Both the position numbers and the translations under genes were made by a program. Shown here piece by piece: positions 51,826-60,513 of a stretch of DNA of 64,000 nt. The DNA is taken from positions 124,001 to 188,000 of the forward strand of contig NZ_CABPRV010000006.1 of NCBI RefSeq assembly GCF_902459735.1, written 5' to 3'. Under the pieces are notes generated by a model. The model made no database searches, was not told where the DNA came from, and worked only from the letters and a program-made list of their open reading frames with translations. The DNA comes from Pandoraea capi (GTDB lineage: Bacteria > Pseudomonadota > Gammaproteobacteria > Burkholderiales > Burkholderiaceae). Each line of letters starts with the position of its first letter. The first letter of the stretch is position 1.

Positions 51826-52863
51826 ATGATGAAAAACGAACTGGTTTTGGTGACCGGCGGCACTGGCTTCATTGCCCAACACTGCATCATCGCGCTGCTG
51901 GGCGATGGCTACCGCGTGCGGACCACCGTGCGCTCGCTCTCGCGCGAAGCTGAAGTGCGCGAGCAATTGAAGACCGGCGGTGTCGACGCGGGCGACCGCC
52001 TGTCGTTCGTCGTGGCCGATCTGGCGTCCGACGACGGCTGGCATGAGGCGGCGGCGGGGTGCACGTATGTGCTGCATGGCGCTTCGCCCACACCGACCGG
52101 CGAAAAGGCCGGCGAGGACGATTGGGTCAAGCCGGCGGTCGACGGCAACCTGCGCGTTCTGCGCGCGGCGCGAGCCGCAGGCGTGAAGCGCGTCGTGCTG
52201 ACGTCGGCCTTCGGCGCCATCTGCGCCGGGCACAAGAAGCCGAAAAACCGCCCGTTCGACGAAACGGACTGGTCCGATCTGTCGGGTGACGTGTGGCTCT
52301 ATCAAAAGTCGAAAACGCTTTCGGAGCGCGCCGCGTGGAACTTTATTGCCCGCGAAGGCGGTGATCTCGAGTTGTCCGCCGTCAACCCGGTCGCCGTCGT
52401 CGGCCCGGCGCTCGGCAAGGATTACTCGCACTCGATTCGCCTGATCAAGAACCTGATGGATGGACAGCCCGGCAGCCCGAAAGTGAATTGCGGTTTCGTC
52501 GACGTGCGCGATGTCGCCGACTTGCATGTGCGGGCCATGACGTCCCCGGCAGCGAAGGGGGAACGCTTCCTGGCGATTTCCGGGGACAGCATGTGGATCG
52601 CCGATGTCGCCAAGGTGTTGCGCGATCGGATGGGCGCCGCCGCGAGCAAGGTGCCTACGCGCGTGCTGCCCAACTGGGTCGTGCGTCTTGGTGCGCTGAA
52701 AGACCCGACCATGCGCGGCGTCGTGCCATTGCTAGGCGTGGATATGAACGCCACGGGCGAGAAAGCGCGGCGACTGTTGGGCTGGACACCGCGTCCGCGA
52801 GAGGAGGCGATTGTCGCGACGGCCGAAAGCCTGATCCGGTTGGGGTTGCTGAAGGACGCATGA
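51826..52863 (+). CDS. NAD(P)-dependent reductase/epimerase, dihydroflavonol-reductase-like SDR
   Basis: 345 residues. It is an extended SDR with the cofactor loop VTGGTGFIAQHCI at the N-terminus, LHGASPTP (~85) and a YxxxK catalytic pair within VWLYQKSKTLSE. The later NPVAVVGPALGKDYS block is typical of the dihydroflavonol-4-reductase/cinnamoyl-CoA-reductase branch, which in bacteria reduces assorted aldehydes or ketones. The ATG at 51826 is used because the upstream extension has no SDR likeness. It is divergent from the AraC regulator. Confidence 0.9.
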   Translation: MMKNELVLVTGGTGFIAQHCIIALLGDGYRVRTTVRSLSREAEVREQLKTGGVDAGDRLSFVVADLASDDGWHEAAAGCTYVLHGASPTPTGEKAGEDDWVKPAVDGNLRVLRAARAAGVKRVVLTSAFGAICAGHKKPKNRPFDETDWSDLSGDVWLYQKSKTLSERAAWNFIAREGGDLELSAVNPVAVVGPALGKDYSHSIRLIKNLMDGQPGSPKVNCGFVDVRDVADLHVRAMTSPAAKGERFLAISGDSMWIADVAKVLRDRMGAAASKVPTRVLPNWVVRLGALKDPTMRGVVPLLGVDMNATGEKARRLLGWTPRPREEAIVATAESLIRLGLLKDA

Positions 52864-53004
52864 GCATCCTCGATCATTCATCTATCTCATAGATCGATGA
52901 CATCAAAAATCGGAACTTAAAAAATCAATCGGTTATCGTCAAACTAGGCTCACGATCGGTTGAGGCGACTCGACTGGGTTTCTGCAAATTTGTGAGCCGA
53001 CCTC

Positions 53005-53157
53005 GTGCTGACAGCCGACCAGGTTGCCCGTATCGAAGCCGTGGGACGTCCGCTACCCATCTATCCGTTCTGGCACCGCGCCATGTGGGCCATGGACCGT
53101 ACGACGTCCGCTGAACAAGGTTATCTCGCGTCATATCGCAATACCATCGGCATCTGA
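53005..53157 (+). CDS. Possible small protein of 50 residues (unknown)
   Basis: A GTG-started frame ending 16 nt before the cupin gene. Its product reads [20 protein letters not shown] followed by a Trp/Met-rich segment and [10 protein letters not shown], with a natural-looking composition. There is no strong ribosome site, and a stop codon lies just upstream at 52993. It could be a small gene co-transcribed with the cupin gene or the tail of a lost gene. The rest of the 310-base gap (52864-53004) holds nothing I recognise. Confidence 0.3.
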   Translation: MLTADQVARIEAVGRPLPIYPFWHRAMWAMDRTTSAEQGYLASYRNTIGI

Positions 53158-53173
53158 CGGCCGGGGAGTCATC

Positions 53174-53782
53174 ATGTCTGAATTCGACCGCCGCAATTTC
53201 ATGCGCACACTGTCCGTGCTGGGGCTGACGGGCCTCGGTGCAGCGTTTCCCGAACTTGCCGCCCGTGCAGCGACCTTGGAGCCCGACAGCTTCATTCTCC
53301 AGCGCAATGGGTGGGTTCCGAATAATCCGCAGTTGCCGGTGCTGCACTATCGTCAGGTGATGACCCCGGACGAAGCCAGGTCGTCGGCGGACAGGTTCGA
53401 GCGTCTGGTCGGTGAGCATGGCTGGCCCGCGCAATGGCGCGCAGGCATCTACGATTACCACCACTATCACTCGACGGCGCATGAAGTGTTGTTCTTCGTG
53501 CGCGGCAGCGTCGAACTCGTGCTGGGTGGTCCCGGCGGGCGCCGCGTATCACCGTTAAGCGGCGACGTCGTGGTGCTGCCGACCGGTACCGGCCACATGC
53601 GCGTCTCGGCGAGCAACGACTTGCTCGTCGTCGGCGCGTATCCGCGCGGTCAGCAATGGGACGTCTGCACCTCCGCGCCCACGGCCGAGATGAGCCAGCG
53701 CATGCAGTCGCTACCGTTTCCCCAAATCGATCCGGTCACGGGGACCGGCGGGCCGTTGACGCGTCTTTGGACACGCGCCTGA
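53174..53782 (+). CDS. Tat-exported cupin-domain protein
   Basis: 202 residues. The N-terminus has a twin-arginine signal, DRRNFMRTLSVLGLTGLG, cleaved near ARAA. The body is a single cupin barrel: HHYHSTAHEVLFFVRGSVEL (first motif) and LSGDVVVLPTGTGHMRV (second motif), with His residues that could bind a metal. GGGGAG precedes the ATG at 53174; earlier in-frame starts lack one. Relatives are annotated only as cupin proteins, so no reaction is proposed. Confidence 0.85.
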   Translation: MSEFDRRNFMRTLSVLGLTGLGAAFPELAARAATLEPDSFILQRNGWVPNNPQLPVLHYRQVMTPDEARSSADRFERLVGEHGWPAQWRAGIYDYHHYHSTAHEVLFFVRGSVELVLGGPGGRRVSPLSGDVVVLPTGTGHMRVSASNDLLVVGAYPRGQQWDVCTSAPTAEMSQRMQSLPFPQIDPVTGTGGPLTRLWTRA

Positions 53783-53876
53783 TATTCGCCGCGTCTCCTG
53801 TATCGTCTTTGCATGCGGTGTACCCGCGTCGTGTGCAAGGCGTTCCGACTTTTGAGCTTTTTCCAAGGAGAATTCC

Positions 53877-54914
53877 ATGCTTTATCAACCCGAAAGCACG
53901 CGCTACGACGCTCAGATGCCTTATCGCCGCGTCGGCCGCAGCGGCATCAAATTGCCGGCAATCTCGCTGGGCCTGTGGCAAAACTTTGGTGGCGTCGATG
54001 TGTATGAAACGGGCCGCGCGATGCTGCGTCGCGCCTTCGACCGTGGCGTGACGCACTTCGACCTCGCCAACAACTACGGCCCGCCCGCAGGCTCGGCAGA
54101 AGAGAACTTCGGCCGCTGGATGGCGCAGGACTTCAAGCCGTTTCGTGACGAGCTGATCATCTCGTCCAAGGCTGGCTGGCAGATGTGGCCCGGCCCCTAC
54201 GGCGGCCCGAACGGCTCGCGCAAGCATCTGATCGCCAGTTGCGAGCAGAGCCTCAAGCGCATGGGGCTGGATTACGTCGACATCTTCTATTCGCACCGGG
54301 TGGACCCGGACACGCCGCTGGAAGAGACGATGGGCGCGCTCGTGCAACTGCATCGTCAGGGCAAGGCGCTGTACGTGGGCATTTCGTCGTACTCGCCGGA
54401 ACTCACGCGTAAAGCGGCGCAGATCCTGGCCGACGAGCGTGTGCCCTTATTCATCCATCAGCCGAACTACTCGATGCTCAATCGCCGTATCGAGAAGGGG
54501 CTGCTGAGCACGCTGGACGATCTCGGCACCGGATGCATTGCGTTCTCGCCGTTGGCGCAGGGGCTGCTGACGTCCAAGTACCTGTCGACTTCCAGCGCCG
54601 AGGGCAGCCGTGTCACACGAGGCACCTCGTTCCGCCAGAGCATGCTCAGCGAAGACAATCTGGCCCGTATTCGCGCGCTCAACGACATCGCGCAGGGGCG
54701 TGGTCAGACGCTGGCCCAGATGGCGATTGCGTGGGCGCTTCGCGACGAACGCGTCACGTCAGCGCTGATCGGTGCACGCACCGTGGCGCAGCTCGACGAC
54801 TCGCTCGATGCCGTGAAGCGCCTCGACTTTACTGCTGACGAACTTGCACAGATTGATCGATACGCGCAAGACGGCGATGTGGATCTCTGGAAGGTCTCGT
54901 CGCAGATCGAGTGA
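53877..54914 (+). CDS. Aldo/keto reductase, YghZ-like
   Basis: 345 residues, the length of E. coli YghZ (L-glyceraldehyde-3-phosphate reductase). The AKR tetrad is visible: Asp and Tyr in FDLANNYGPPAGSAEE, Lys in ISSKAGWQMWPGPYG, His in IFYSHRVDPDTP. The NADP-binding end has ALIGARTVAQLDD. AAGGAG lies 7 nt before the ATG. The physiological substrate is uncertain; this branch reduces small aldehydes and methylglyoxal. Confidence 0.92.
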   Translation: MLYQPESTRYDAQMPYRRVGRSGIKLPAISLGLWQNFGGVDVYETGRAMLRRAFDRGVTHFDLANNYGPPAGSAEENFGRWMAQDFKPFRDELIISSKAGWQMWPGPYGGPNGSRKHLIASCEQSLKRMGLDYVDIFYSHRVDPDTPLEETMGALVQLHRQGKALYVGISSYSPELTRKAAQILADERVPLFIHQPNYSMLNRRIEKGLLSTLDDLGTGCIAFSPLAQGLLTSKYLSTSSAEGSRVTRGTSFRQSMLSEDNLARIRALNDIAQGRGQTLAQMAIAWALRDERVTSALIGARTVAQLDDSLDAVKRLDFTADELAQIDRYAQDGDVDLWKVSSQIE

Positions 54915-55112
54915 TAGGAATCGATGGATGCCGCGCCCCGTCATGCCCGTCAGCCGACGACGGCCGAGGGGCAGGTGCGGGCGATTTTCCGGGCAGTAAA
55001 GCGTGACAAGACACCGATGACATCACCGTCGATGCGACGATTCGTTTGATCTGATAAGTTTCGTTAATTGTCGGAATTAATCTATCAAAGCGATGGATCG
55101 CGGGAGTCGCGT

Positions 55113-56027
55113 ATGGAATTGAGGCAGTTGCGCCATTTCATTGCCGTGGCGGAAGAGGGCAATTTCACGCGCGCGGCTGAGCGGTGTCACATCGTACAGT
55201 CTGCACTCTCGACGTCGATTCGCTCACTGGAGGACGAACTCGGCGCGAAGCTGTTCGTGCGCACGACTCGTCACGTGAGTCTGTCGGCGGCCGGGCAGGC
55301 GTTTCTCGATCAGGTCAGACGTGCACTCGATGTGCTGGACCGGGCCTCGGGCGACGTCGCCGATATCCACGCCATTCGCAAGGGCCGCCTGTCCATCGGC
55401 ACGGTGCAAAGCCTGCCGCCGTTTCTCGACCTGTCGAACCTGATGTCGCGCTTTTACGAGCGCTATCCGCAGATTGAAATTCGTCTGGTGCAGGGCGGCG
55501 CTCACGATCTGAACGACAAGATCGCGGCGCGTGAAATCGATCTGGCAATTCTCCCGATCGAAGAGCGTAGCGAGAAACTCACGTCGCACATTGTCGCGTG
55601 CGACGACATGGTGCTCGCGTGCGGCCACCGCCATTCGCTGGCGGCCAGACGAAACATCCAGCTCACACAGCTCGCGGATGAGCCATTCGTGGACTTCGTC
55701 CCGGGACATGGCACGCGGCGCCTGGTGGATCGCGGGTTCGCCGAGGCGGACGTGCGGCGCCGCGTGGCGTTCGAGATCGGCGATCTCGATACGCTGATGA
55801 GTCTGGTGGAGCAGGGGCTGGGCGTGGCGTTTCTGCCGGCCGATCTGGTGTCGCGGCGCGCTGAGCGGCTGGTGCAGGTGCCGCTCAAAGGCAAGACGCT
55901 CTGCTGGGAACTGGTCGTCACGCATCTGCCTGCCTCGTCGGAAGACGCGGTGCCGCCGCTCGACCCCGCGCCGCTGGCGTTTCTCGAGATGTTGCTCCAG
56001 GAGACGGTCGCGGCGCGCGAGGATTGA
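55113..56027 (+). CDS. LysR-family transcriptional regulator
   Basis: 304 residues. The start is placed at MELRQLRHFIAVAEEGNF, the canonical LysR N-terminus, rather than at an upstream ATG (55068). The winged helix (~1-60) is followed by an effector domain (GRLSIGTVQSLPPFLDLSNL). It follows the aldo/keto reductase in the same orientation with a 198-base gap, so it is probably transcribed separately. Confidence 0.9.
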   Translation: MELRQLRHFIAVAEEGNFTRAAERCHIVQSALSTSIRSLEDELGAKLFVRTTRHVSLSAAGQAFLDQVRRALDVLDRASGDVADIHAIRKGRLSIGTVQSLPPFLDLSNLMSRFYERYPQIEIRLVQGGAHDLNDKIAAREIDLAILPIEERSEKLTSHIVACDDMVLACGHRHSLAARRNIQLTQLADEPFVDFVPGHGTRRLVDRGFAEADVRRRVAFEIGDLDTLMSLVEQGLGVAFLPADLVSRRAERLVQVPLKGKTLCWELVVTHLPASSEDAVPPLDPAPLAFLEMLLQETVAARED

Positions 56028-56418
56028 CGTCTGCCCACGGCGACGGCGTTAGGCCTGCGCTCGCGGGGTTGCCTTGCGTGTGGCGCGACGTTTTGGCCGG
56101 GGTGCGCTCATATCGCCGTCCGGCGCGGCGGGCTGACCGTCGATCGTTGTCAGGGCGATGGGCGCGAGCGGGGTACCGGATTTGCACGACGCAAGTTTTC
56201 CCCTGCCTCAACGGGCTGGTGATTTCGTTTGCCGAAACGGCATTGTCCTAACATCGCGCTGACCCTTCACCCGCGCGGCGTTCACGGATTTTGACCGTGT
56301 GAAACGCCGGTGGGTCACACGCGACTTCCTCAACTTACTCAATTCGCACGATTGCGCGAATTCGTCGTGTTCAATCAGAATTTTCTGCGCCGCCTCCTTA
56401 TCGGTCATTTGATAAGGA
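56028..56418. other. Intergenic stretch without a recognisable gene
   Basis: No frame here resembles a known protein. The only structure I see is the inverted repeat AATTCGC/GCGAATT at 56341-56362. The region borders the decayed dehydrogenase/LysR locus and is likely non-functional or regulatory debris. Confidence 0.5.
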
Positions 56419-56540
56419 ATGCTTACAAATCATTTCGGATGATGGCGGGCGCATCGAAATTCAATCGAATCGAACCTCGATGCTTACAAATCATTTCGGA
56501 TGATGGCGGGCGCATCGAAATTCAATCGAATCGAACCTCG
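56419..56540. repeat. Perfect 61-bp tandem direct duplication
   Basis: Bases 56419-56479 and 56480-56540 are identical, head to tail, each starting ATGCTTACAAATC and ending CGAATCGAACCTCG. The flanking bases differ, so the unit is exactly 61 bp. It abuts the broken 3' end of the dehydrogenase pseudogene. There is no spacer between the copies, so it is not a CRISPR array. Confidence 0.97.
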
Positions 56541-56847
56541 CGAACAGTCCAAACACCTCCGCCAGCGCCGTCACTTGCACGCCCAGGAGCGTATTGGTCG
56601 CGAGCTTGGTCAATGCGCCACAGCCAATCGGGCCGACGTGCCGGATCACGGCGCCCATCGGCGTGAGGACCGCGCGGGCGGCATCCAGTGTCGCGTCGTC
56701 CCCGCCGATCAGTCGTGCGCACATGCGTCGCCCCATGTTGCCGAGGCTGAGGGCTAGCACTGCGGCGGCGCTTTTCGCCCGGGATGCACCGGGCCAGCGG
56801 GCGGCAGCGTCCGGCGTGCCGGCGGAAGAGGTTATGGCAGGTTCCAT
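56541..56847 (-). pseudogene. Remnant of a 3-hydroxyisobutyrate dehydrogenase-like gene
   Basis: The frame keeps a GNMGRRMCARL piece (end of the Rossmann glycine loop) joined directly to GGDDATLDAARAVL and HVGPIGCGALTKLATNTLLG. In full enzymes these blocks are about 110 residues apart, so a large in-frame segment is missing. The C-terminal half is also absent: after VFGLFARFD the frame runs into the 61-bp duplication. The catalytic region cannot be complete, so the product is not a working enzyme. Confidence 0.8.
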
Positions 56848-56952
56848 AGATCGATCCGAGAAGAAACAAGTGGAGACGGATCGGATTCTGACGCCGGGCG
56901 TTCATGAATTCGATTGCATGGAACGCATATGATTCTTGCATCCACGTCATCA

Positions 56953-57201
56953 ATGAAAACACTCAACTCGCAACTACTCGAAGGCGTCGACGTGCTCGCA
57001 GCGGTCGTCGACACGAAGCGCTTCGGTCGTGCCGCCGAGGCGCTCGACATGTCGCAGTCCGGGGTGAGTCGTGTGATCGCCCGGCTGGAGACGCGTCTGG
57101 GCATTCGCGTGTTCGAGCGCACGACCCGCAACGTCCGGCTAACCGAGGCGGGGCGTAACGTTTACCCGCAAATTCTCCCGCCCCACAGCTTTTGCCGTTG
57201 A
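56953..57201 (+). pseudogene. Truncated LysR-family regulator (DNA-binding domain only)
   Basis: From MKTLNSQLLEGVDVLAAVVD the frame gives a normal LysR winged helix (FGRAAEALDMSQSGVSRVIA, TTRNVRLTEAGRN). It then breaks into unrelated residues and stops at about 82 residues; the effector domain of some 200 residues is missing. It is divergent from the dehydrogenase remnant, the usual regulator/target layout, so the pair probably decayed together. The GntR gene starts right after. Confidence 0.8.
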
Positions 57202-57219
57202 CCGGCAAATTGTTTTTTG

Positions 57220-57231
57220 CTGGTATACCAG
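57220..57231. promoter_or_regulatory. Palindromic GntR-type operator
   Basis: CTGGTATACCAG is a perfect 12-bp palindrome containing TGGTATACCA, the form bound by many FadR/FCD-branch GntR proteins (TGGTnnACCA). It ends 2 nt before the GntR start codon and occupies the ribosome-binding position, so autoregulation is likely. Confidence 0.65.
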
Positions 57232-57233
57232 TT

Positions 57234-57944
57234 ATGAACCAGACCCAACGCACCCCGGCCCTGAGCGATTCGGCTTACAACGCCATTCGCAATCTGATCG
57301 TTTCCGGCGAGATCCGTGCAGGCGAAGCGCTGTCCGAGCGCGCGCTCTCGGAGCGCTTCGGCATCAGCCGCACGCCCGTGCGCGAGGCGATTCGTGCCCT
57401 CGCGAACGACGGCCTGCTGGAGATCGTGCCGATGCGCGGCACCTTCGTGCGTCAGTTGTCGGTGCGGGATTTGAGCGAGATTCACGAGGTGCGCCTTGCC
57501 CTCGAGGGCATGGCCGCATGGCTGGCCGCGCAAAAAGGCGTGACGCCCGCGCTCGAAGAAGTGGCCGTGCGACTGCGCGCGCTCGACGCGCAGGGCGCCG
57601 AGGGCATCGAACTCGACGTCGACATCACGCAACGCGTGGGCTGGCAGTTCCACGAGGCGATGTTCGCCGCTGCCGACAACGTTCGCCTCACCGAGACCTA
57701 TCACGCGTTGCGCACCCAGAACGGTCTGGCGCTGCAACGCATTCCGCATTACGACGCCGAGCGCACCCGCACCGCCGTTCGCGAGCATCTCGCGATCTTC
57801 GAGGCCATTGCCGCCGGGCGTCCCGAGGAGGCCCAGCGTCGTGTCTGGGACCACCTCACGCACGCCATGCAGGCTCGCTTGCAGGCACTCGTCCCCCCGG
57901 CTGTTCCGCCCGCTGCGAAAGCGGCGCCGGGTCGCAAGCGCTGA
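57234..57944 (+). CDS. GntR-family regulator, FCD branch
   Basis: 236 residues. The winged helix at ~10-75 (AYNAIRNLIVSGEIRAGEAL, SERALSERFGISRTPVREAI) and the all-helical FCD ligand domain (~85-220, with a VGWQFHEAMF segment and later EHLAIFEAI His) are both complete. The ATG at 57234 is used; an earlier ATG at 57192 lies in the truncated LysR gene. It heads an operon with a symporter and an aldolase and probably represses itself and them through the adjacent palindrome. The ligand may be the transported acid. Confidence 0.9.
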   Translation: MNQTQRTPALSDSAYNAIRNLIVSGEIRAGEALSERALSERFGISRTPVREAIRALANDGLLEIVPMRGTFVRQLSVRDLSEIHEVRLALEGMAAWLAAQKGVTPALEEVAVRLRALDAQGAEGIELDVDITQRVGWQFHEAMFAAADNVRLTETYHALRTQNGLALQRIPHYDAERTRTAVREHLAIFEAIAAGRPEEAQRRVWDHLTHAMQARLQALVPPAVPPAAKAAPGRKR

Positions 57945-58027
57945 CCGTCTGCCATACCCGGAAGGCCCGGGTACCGCCTACGTCGAGCGCGAGCGGTGTC
58001 GTCTCGTTCAATCCGGAGATTGTCGTC

Positions 58028-59341
58028 ATGTCGTCAAGTACTGCCAGCAAGAAGAAGCGCCTCATTCCATTGCCCATCCAGATGCTGATCGGTCTGGCGC
58101 TGGGTATCGGTTGCGGCATGGTCGCCCCGGGGCTGGCCACGAAGCTCATGCCCGTGGGCACGGCGTTCGTGCAGGCCGTGAAGATGATCGTCGTGCCGCT
58201 CGTCTTTACGGCGATCACGCTCGGCATCTATCAGATGGGGCACAACGCGCGCTCGCTCGGACGCGTCTCCGCGATCAGCATGATCTACTTCTTCGTCGCG
58301 ACGCTCGTCTCGATCGTGATCGGCCTCGGCCTGAACGCGATCTTCCACCCGGGCCTCGGCGCGAATCTTGCGACGGCGCACGCGTCGGCCAAGCCGATTG
58401 CGGCGTCGGTCGACTGGACCAAGTTCTTCCTGGACATGATCCCGTCGAACATCGTGGCGGCGATGAGCGGCAGCAATCTGCTGCCGGTGCTGGTCTTCGC
58501 GGTGCTGCTGGGTATGGCGCTGTCGGCCATCGGCGAGCGCGCCAAGCCGCTCGTGGGCGTGCTCGACGCGCTCATGGGCGCCGTGTTCAAACTGACCGAC
58601 TGGATCATCTCGCTCTCGCCGGTGGCGATCTTCGCGATCATTTCGTGGCTGTTCGCTACGCAAGGCATCGGCACGATTCTGTCGCTCGTGAAGCTCGTCG
58701 GCACGATGTACCTCGGCCTCGGCGTGCTGCTCGTGCTGTTCTGGATCGTGCTCAAGGCGATCGGCGAAAAGCCGATGGCGACCACGCGCGCGATCAGCGA
58801 GCCGGTGATTCTCGCCTTCGCCACGCGCTCGTCGGAAGCAACGTTGCCGCTGCATATGGAGAAGCTCATCGCGATGGGTGTCCCGAAGGCCATCGCATCG
58901 GTCGTGTTGCCGCTGGGTTATGCCTTCAACCGCGACGGCTCGATCATGTACTTCGCGCTGGCCGTGGGCTTCCTGGCCGATGCGTATCACGTGCCGCTCG
59001 ACATGCCGACGCTGCTGTCCATCGTGCTTGTCACCACACTCGCCAGCAAGGGCAGCGCGAACGTCCCGTCGGGCGGCCTCGTGGCCATCGCCATGGTGCT
59101 CACCACCATCGGTGTGCCCATCGAAGCCCTCGCCATCATCGCCGGTGTCGACGCTTTCCTCGACATGGGCCGTACCGCCATCAACGTTTTCAGCAATACC
59201 GTGGCCATCAAGCTCGTCATGAAGCTCGCCGGCATTCCGTACGAATCGCCCGAGGCCGTGCAGGCGGCGCTCGCGGCCGAATCGTCGCAAGGCGCGCAGG
59301 CAGGCACAGGCAGCCATGCCCACGGTCAGGAGTTTGCATGA
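58028..59341 (+). CDS. Dicarboxylate/amino acid:cation symporter (DAACS family)
   Basis: 437 residues with the DctA/GltP fold: the MIVVPLVFTAITLGI opening helix, an RSSEATLP segment in place of the usual serine-rich loop, DGSIMYFALAVGFLADAY, SKGSANVPSGG, and the late AGVDAFLDMGRTAINVFSN motif that holds cation and substrate ligands. Substrates of this family are C4-dicarboxylates, glutamate/aspartate or neutral amino acids. GGAGA precedes the ATG at 58028. It overlaps the aldolase gene by ATGA, so the two are coupled; uptake of a hydroxy-amino acid substrate for the aldolase is a reasonable guess. Confidence 0.92.
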   Translation: MSSSTASKKKRLIPLPIQMLIGLALGIGCGMVAPGLATKLMPVGTAFVQAVKMIVVPLVFTAITLGIYQMGHNARSLGRVSAISMIYFFVATLVSIVIGLGLNAIFHPGLGANLATAHASAKPIAASVDWTKFFLDMIPSNIVAAMSGSNLLPVLVFAVLLGMALSAIGERAKPLVGVLDALMGAVFKLTDWIISLSPVAIFAIISWLFATQGIGTILSLVKLVGTMYLGLGVLLVLFWIVLKAIGEKPMATTRAISEPVILAFATRSSEATLPLHMEKLIAMGVPKAIASVVLPLGYAFNRDGSIMYFALAVGFLADAYHVPLDMPTLLSIVLVTTLASKGSANVPSGGLVAIAMVLTTIGVPIEALAIIAGVDAFLDMGRTAINVFSNTVAIKLVMKLAGIPYESPEAVQAALAAESSQGAQAGTGSHAHGQEFA

Positions 59342-60429
59342 CCTCAGGCAATACCGAACGCGCCGTCGATCTGCGCAGCGATACCGTCACCCGTCCCACC
59401 GCGTTGATGTGGGAGGCGATGCAGACTGCATCGCTGGGTGACGACACGCTCGAAGGCGATCCGACCGTACGCGCACTGGAACATCTCGCGGCGGTCATGA
59501 CCGGCAAGGAGGAGGCGATGTACGTCGTCTCCGGTACGATGGGCAATCTGATCGCCTCGCTGTGTCACGCTACGCACGGCGGCGAAGCGGTGCTCGACGT
59601 GCAGGCCCACATGGCGAAGTCGGAAGCGGGCGGTATGTCGCGGCTCGCGCATCTGTTCCCGGTGCTGATTCCGTCAGTGCGTGGCGAAATGGATCTCGAT
59701 CAACTGGCCGGGGCGTTGCGTCCCGGCTTTTCGCGTTACGGCCAGCCGACGGCGATGGTTGCGGTCGAGTCGACACACAATCACTCGGGCGGTTACGTGC
59801 CGTCGCTGTCGTATCTGGCGGATGTGCATGCGCTCGCGTCGCGCGCCGGTGTGCCGGTCCATATGGACGGCGCGCGCGTGTTCAATGCGGCGGCGGCGCT
59901 CGGCGTGGACGTCTCGCAGATCACGGCGCATTGCGACAGCCTGACGTTCTGCCTGTCGAAGGGACTTTCGGCGCCGATGGGCGCGATGCTCGTCGGCTCG
60001 CACGCGATGATCGAGCAGGCGCGCACGTTCCGTCGCATGACGGGCGGCGGTCTGCGTCAGGCGGGCATCATGGCGGCGGCGGGGAAGGTGGCGCTGGAGA
60101 CGATGGTCACGCGACTGGCCGACGACAACCAGCGTGCGCAACGTCTGTGGGCGGGCCTGGCGCAAATCGATGCGCAACTGGTCGATGCCGTGCCGTCGAG
60201 GAGCAATATCGTGCGCCTGCGTGTCGGCGAGCAAGGCGAGGCGAATCCTCGTGCGTGGGAGGCGGCGCTGGCGGAGTACGGAATTCTGGCGCGGGCGAGC
60301 GGCACGTCGATGCTACGGCTCGTCACGCATCGTCACATCGGCGATGACGACATCGATGAGACGATTGCGGCGATTGCGTCGATTCGCGACACCTTCGCGT
60401 CCACGGCTTCGCCACTCGGCGTGCTTTGA
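59338..60429 (+). CDS. ltaE: Threonine aldolase-family PLP enzyme
   Basis: 363 residues. It opens with VDLRSDTVTRPT, has GDDTLEGDPTVRALE, the His of the EAVLDVQAHM segment, HMDGARVFNAAAALG, and the PLP Lys in FCLSKGLSAPMGAML, all standard for L-(allo-)threonine aldolases. These split beta-hydroxy amino acids into glycine and an aldehyde. Relatives can act on phenylserine or other beta-hydroxy amino acids, so the in vivo substrate is open. Coupled by ATGA overlap to the upstream symporter. Confidence 0.92.
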   Translation: MTSGNTERAVDLRSDTVTRPTALMWEAMQTASLGDDTLEGDPTVRALEHLAAVMTGKEEAMYVVSGTMGNLIASLCHATHGGEAVLDVQAHMAKSEAGGMSRLAHLFPVLIPSVRGEMDLDQLAGALRPGFSRYGQPTAMVAVESTHNHSGGYVPSLSYLADVHALASRAGVPVHMDGARVFNAAAALGVDVSQITAHCDSLTFCLSKGLSAPMGAMLVGSHAMIEQARTFRRMTGGGLRQAGIMAAAGKVALETMVTRLADDNQRAQRLWAGLAQIDAQLVDAVPSRSNIVRLRVGEQGEANPRAWEAALAEYGILARASGTSMLRLVTHRHIGDDDIDETIAAIASIRDTFASTASPLGVL

Positions 60430-60513
60430 TGCACGGGGCGTAGCCGGGGCGCGGCTTTATTCCTCAAGCCGGCGGCATCCGCCGATGCGAACGGTCGGCC
60501 GGGCAGGGCACCC

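Noticed and set aside
56208-56408. 66-codon minus-strand frame with a plausible N-terminus
   Set aside because: No likeness to any family, the second half is Arg/Lys-rich noise, and it lies in a decayed region.
56419-56540. CRISPR array
   Set aside because: Two directly adjacent identical 61-bp units with no spacer and no cas genes; a simple tandem duplication.
57518-58027. Upstream extension of the symporter frame
   Set aside because: It lies inside the GntR gene in another frame and is Arg-rich without likeness. The symporter starts at 58028 with a ribosome site.
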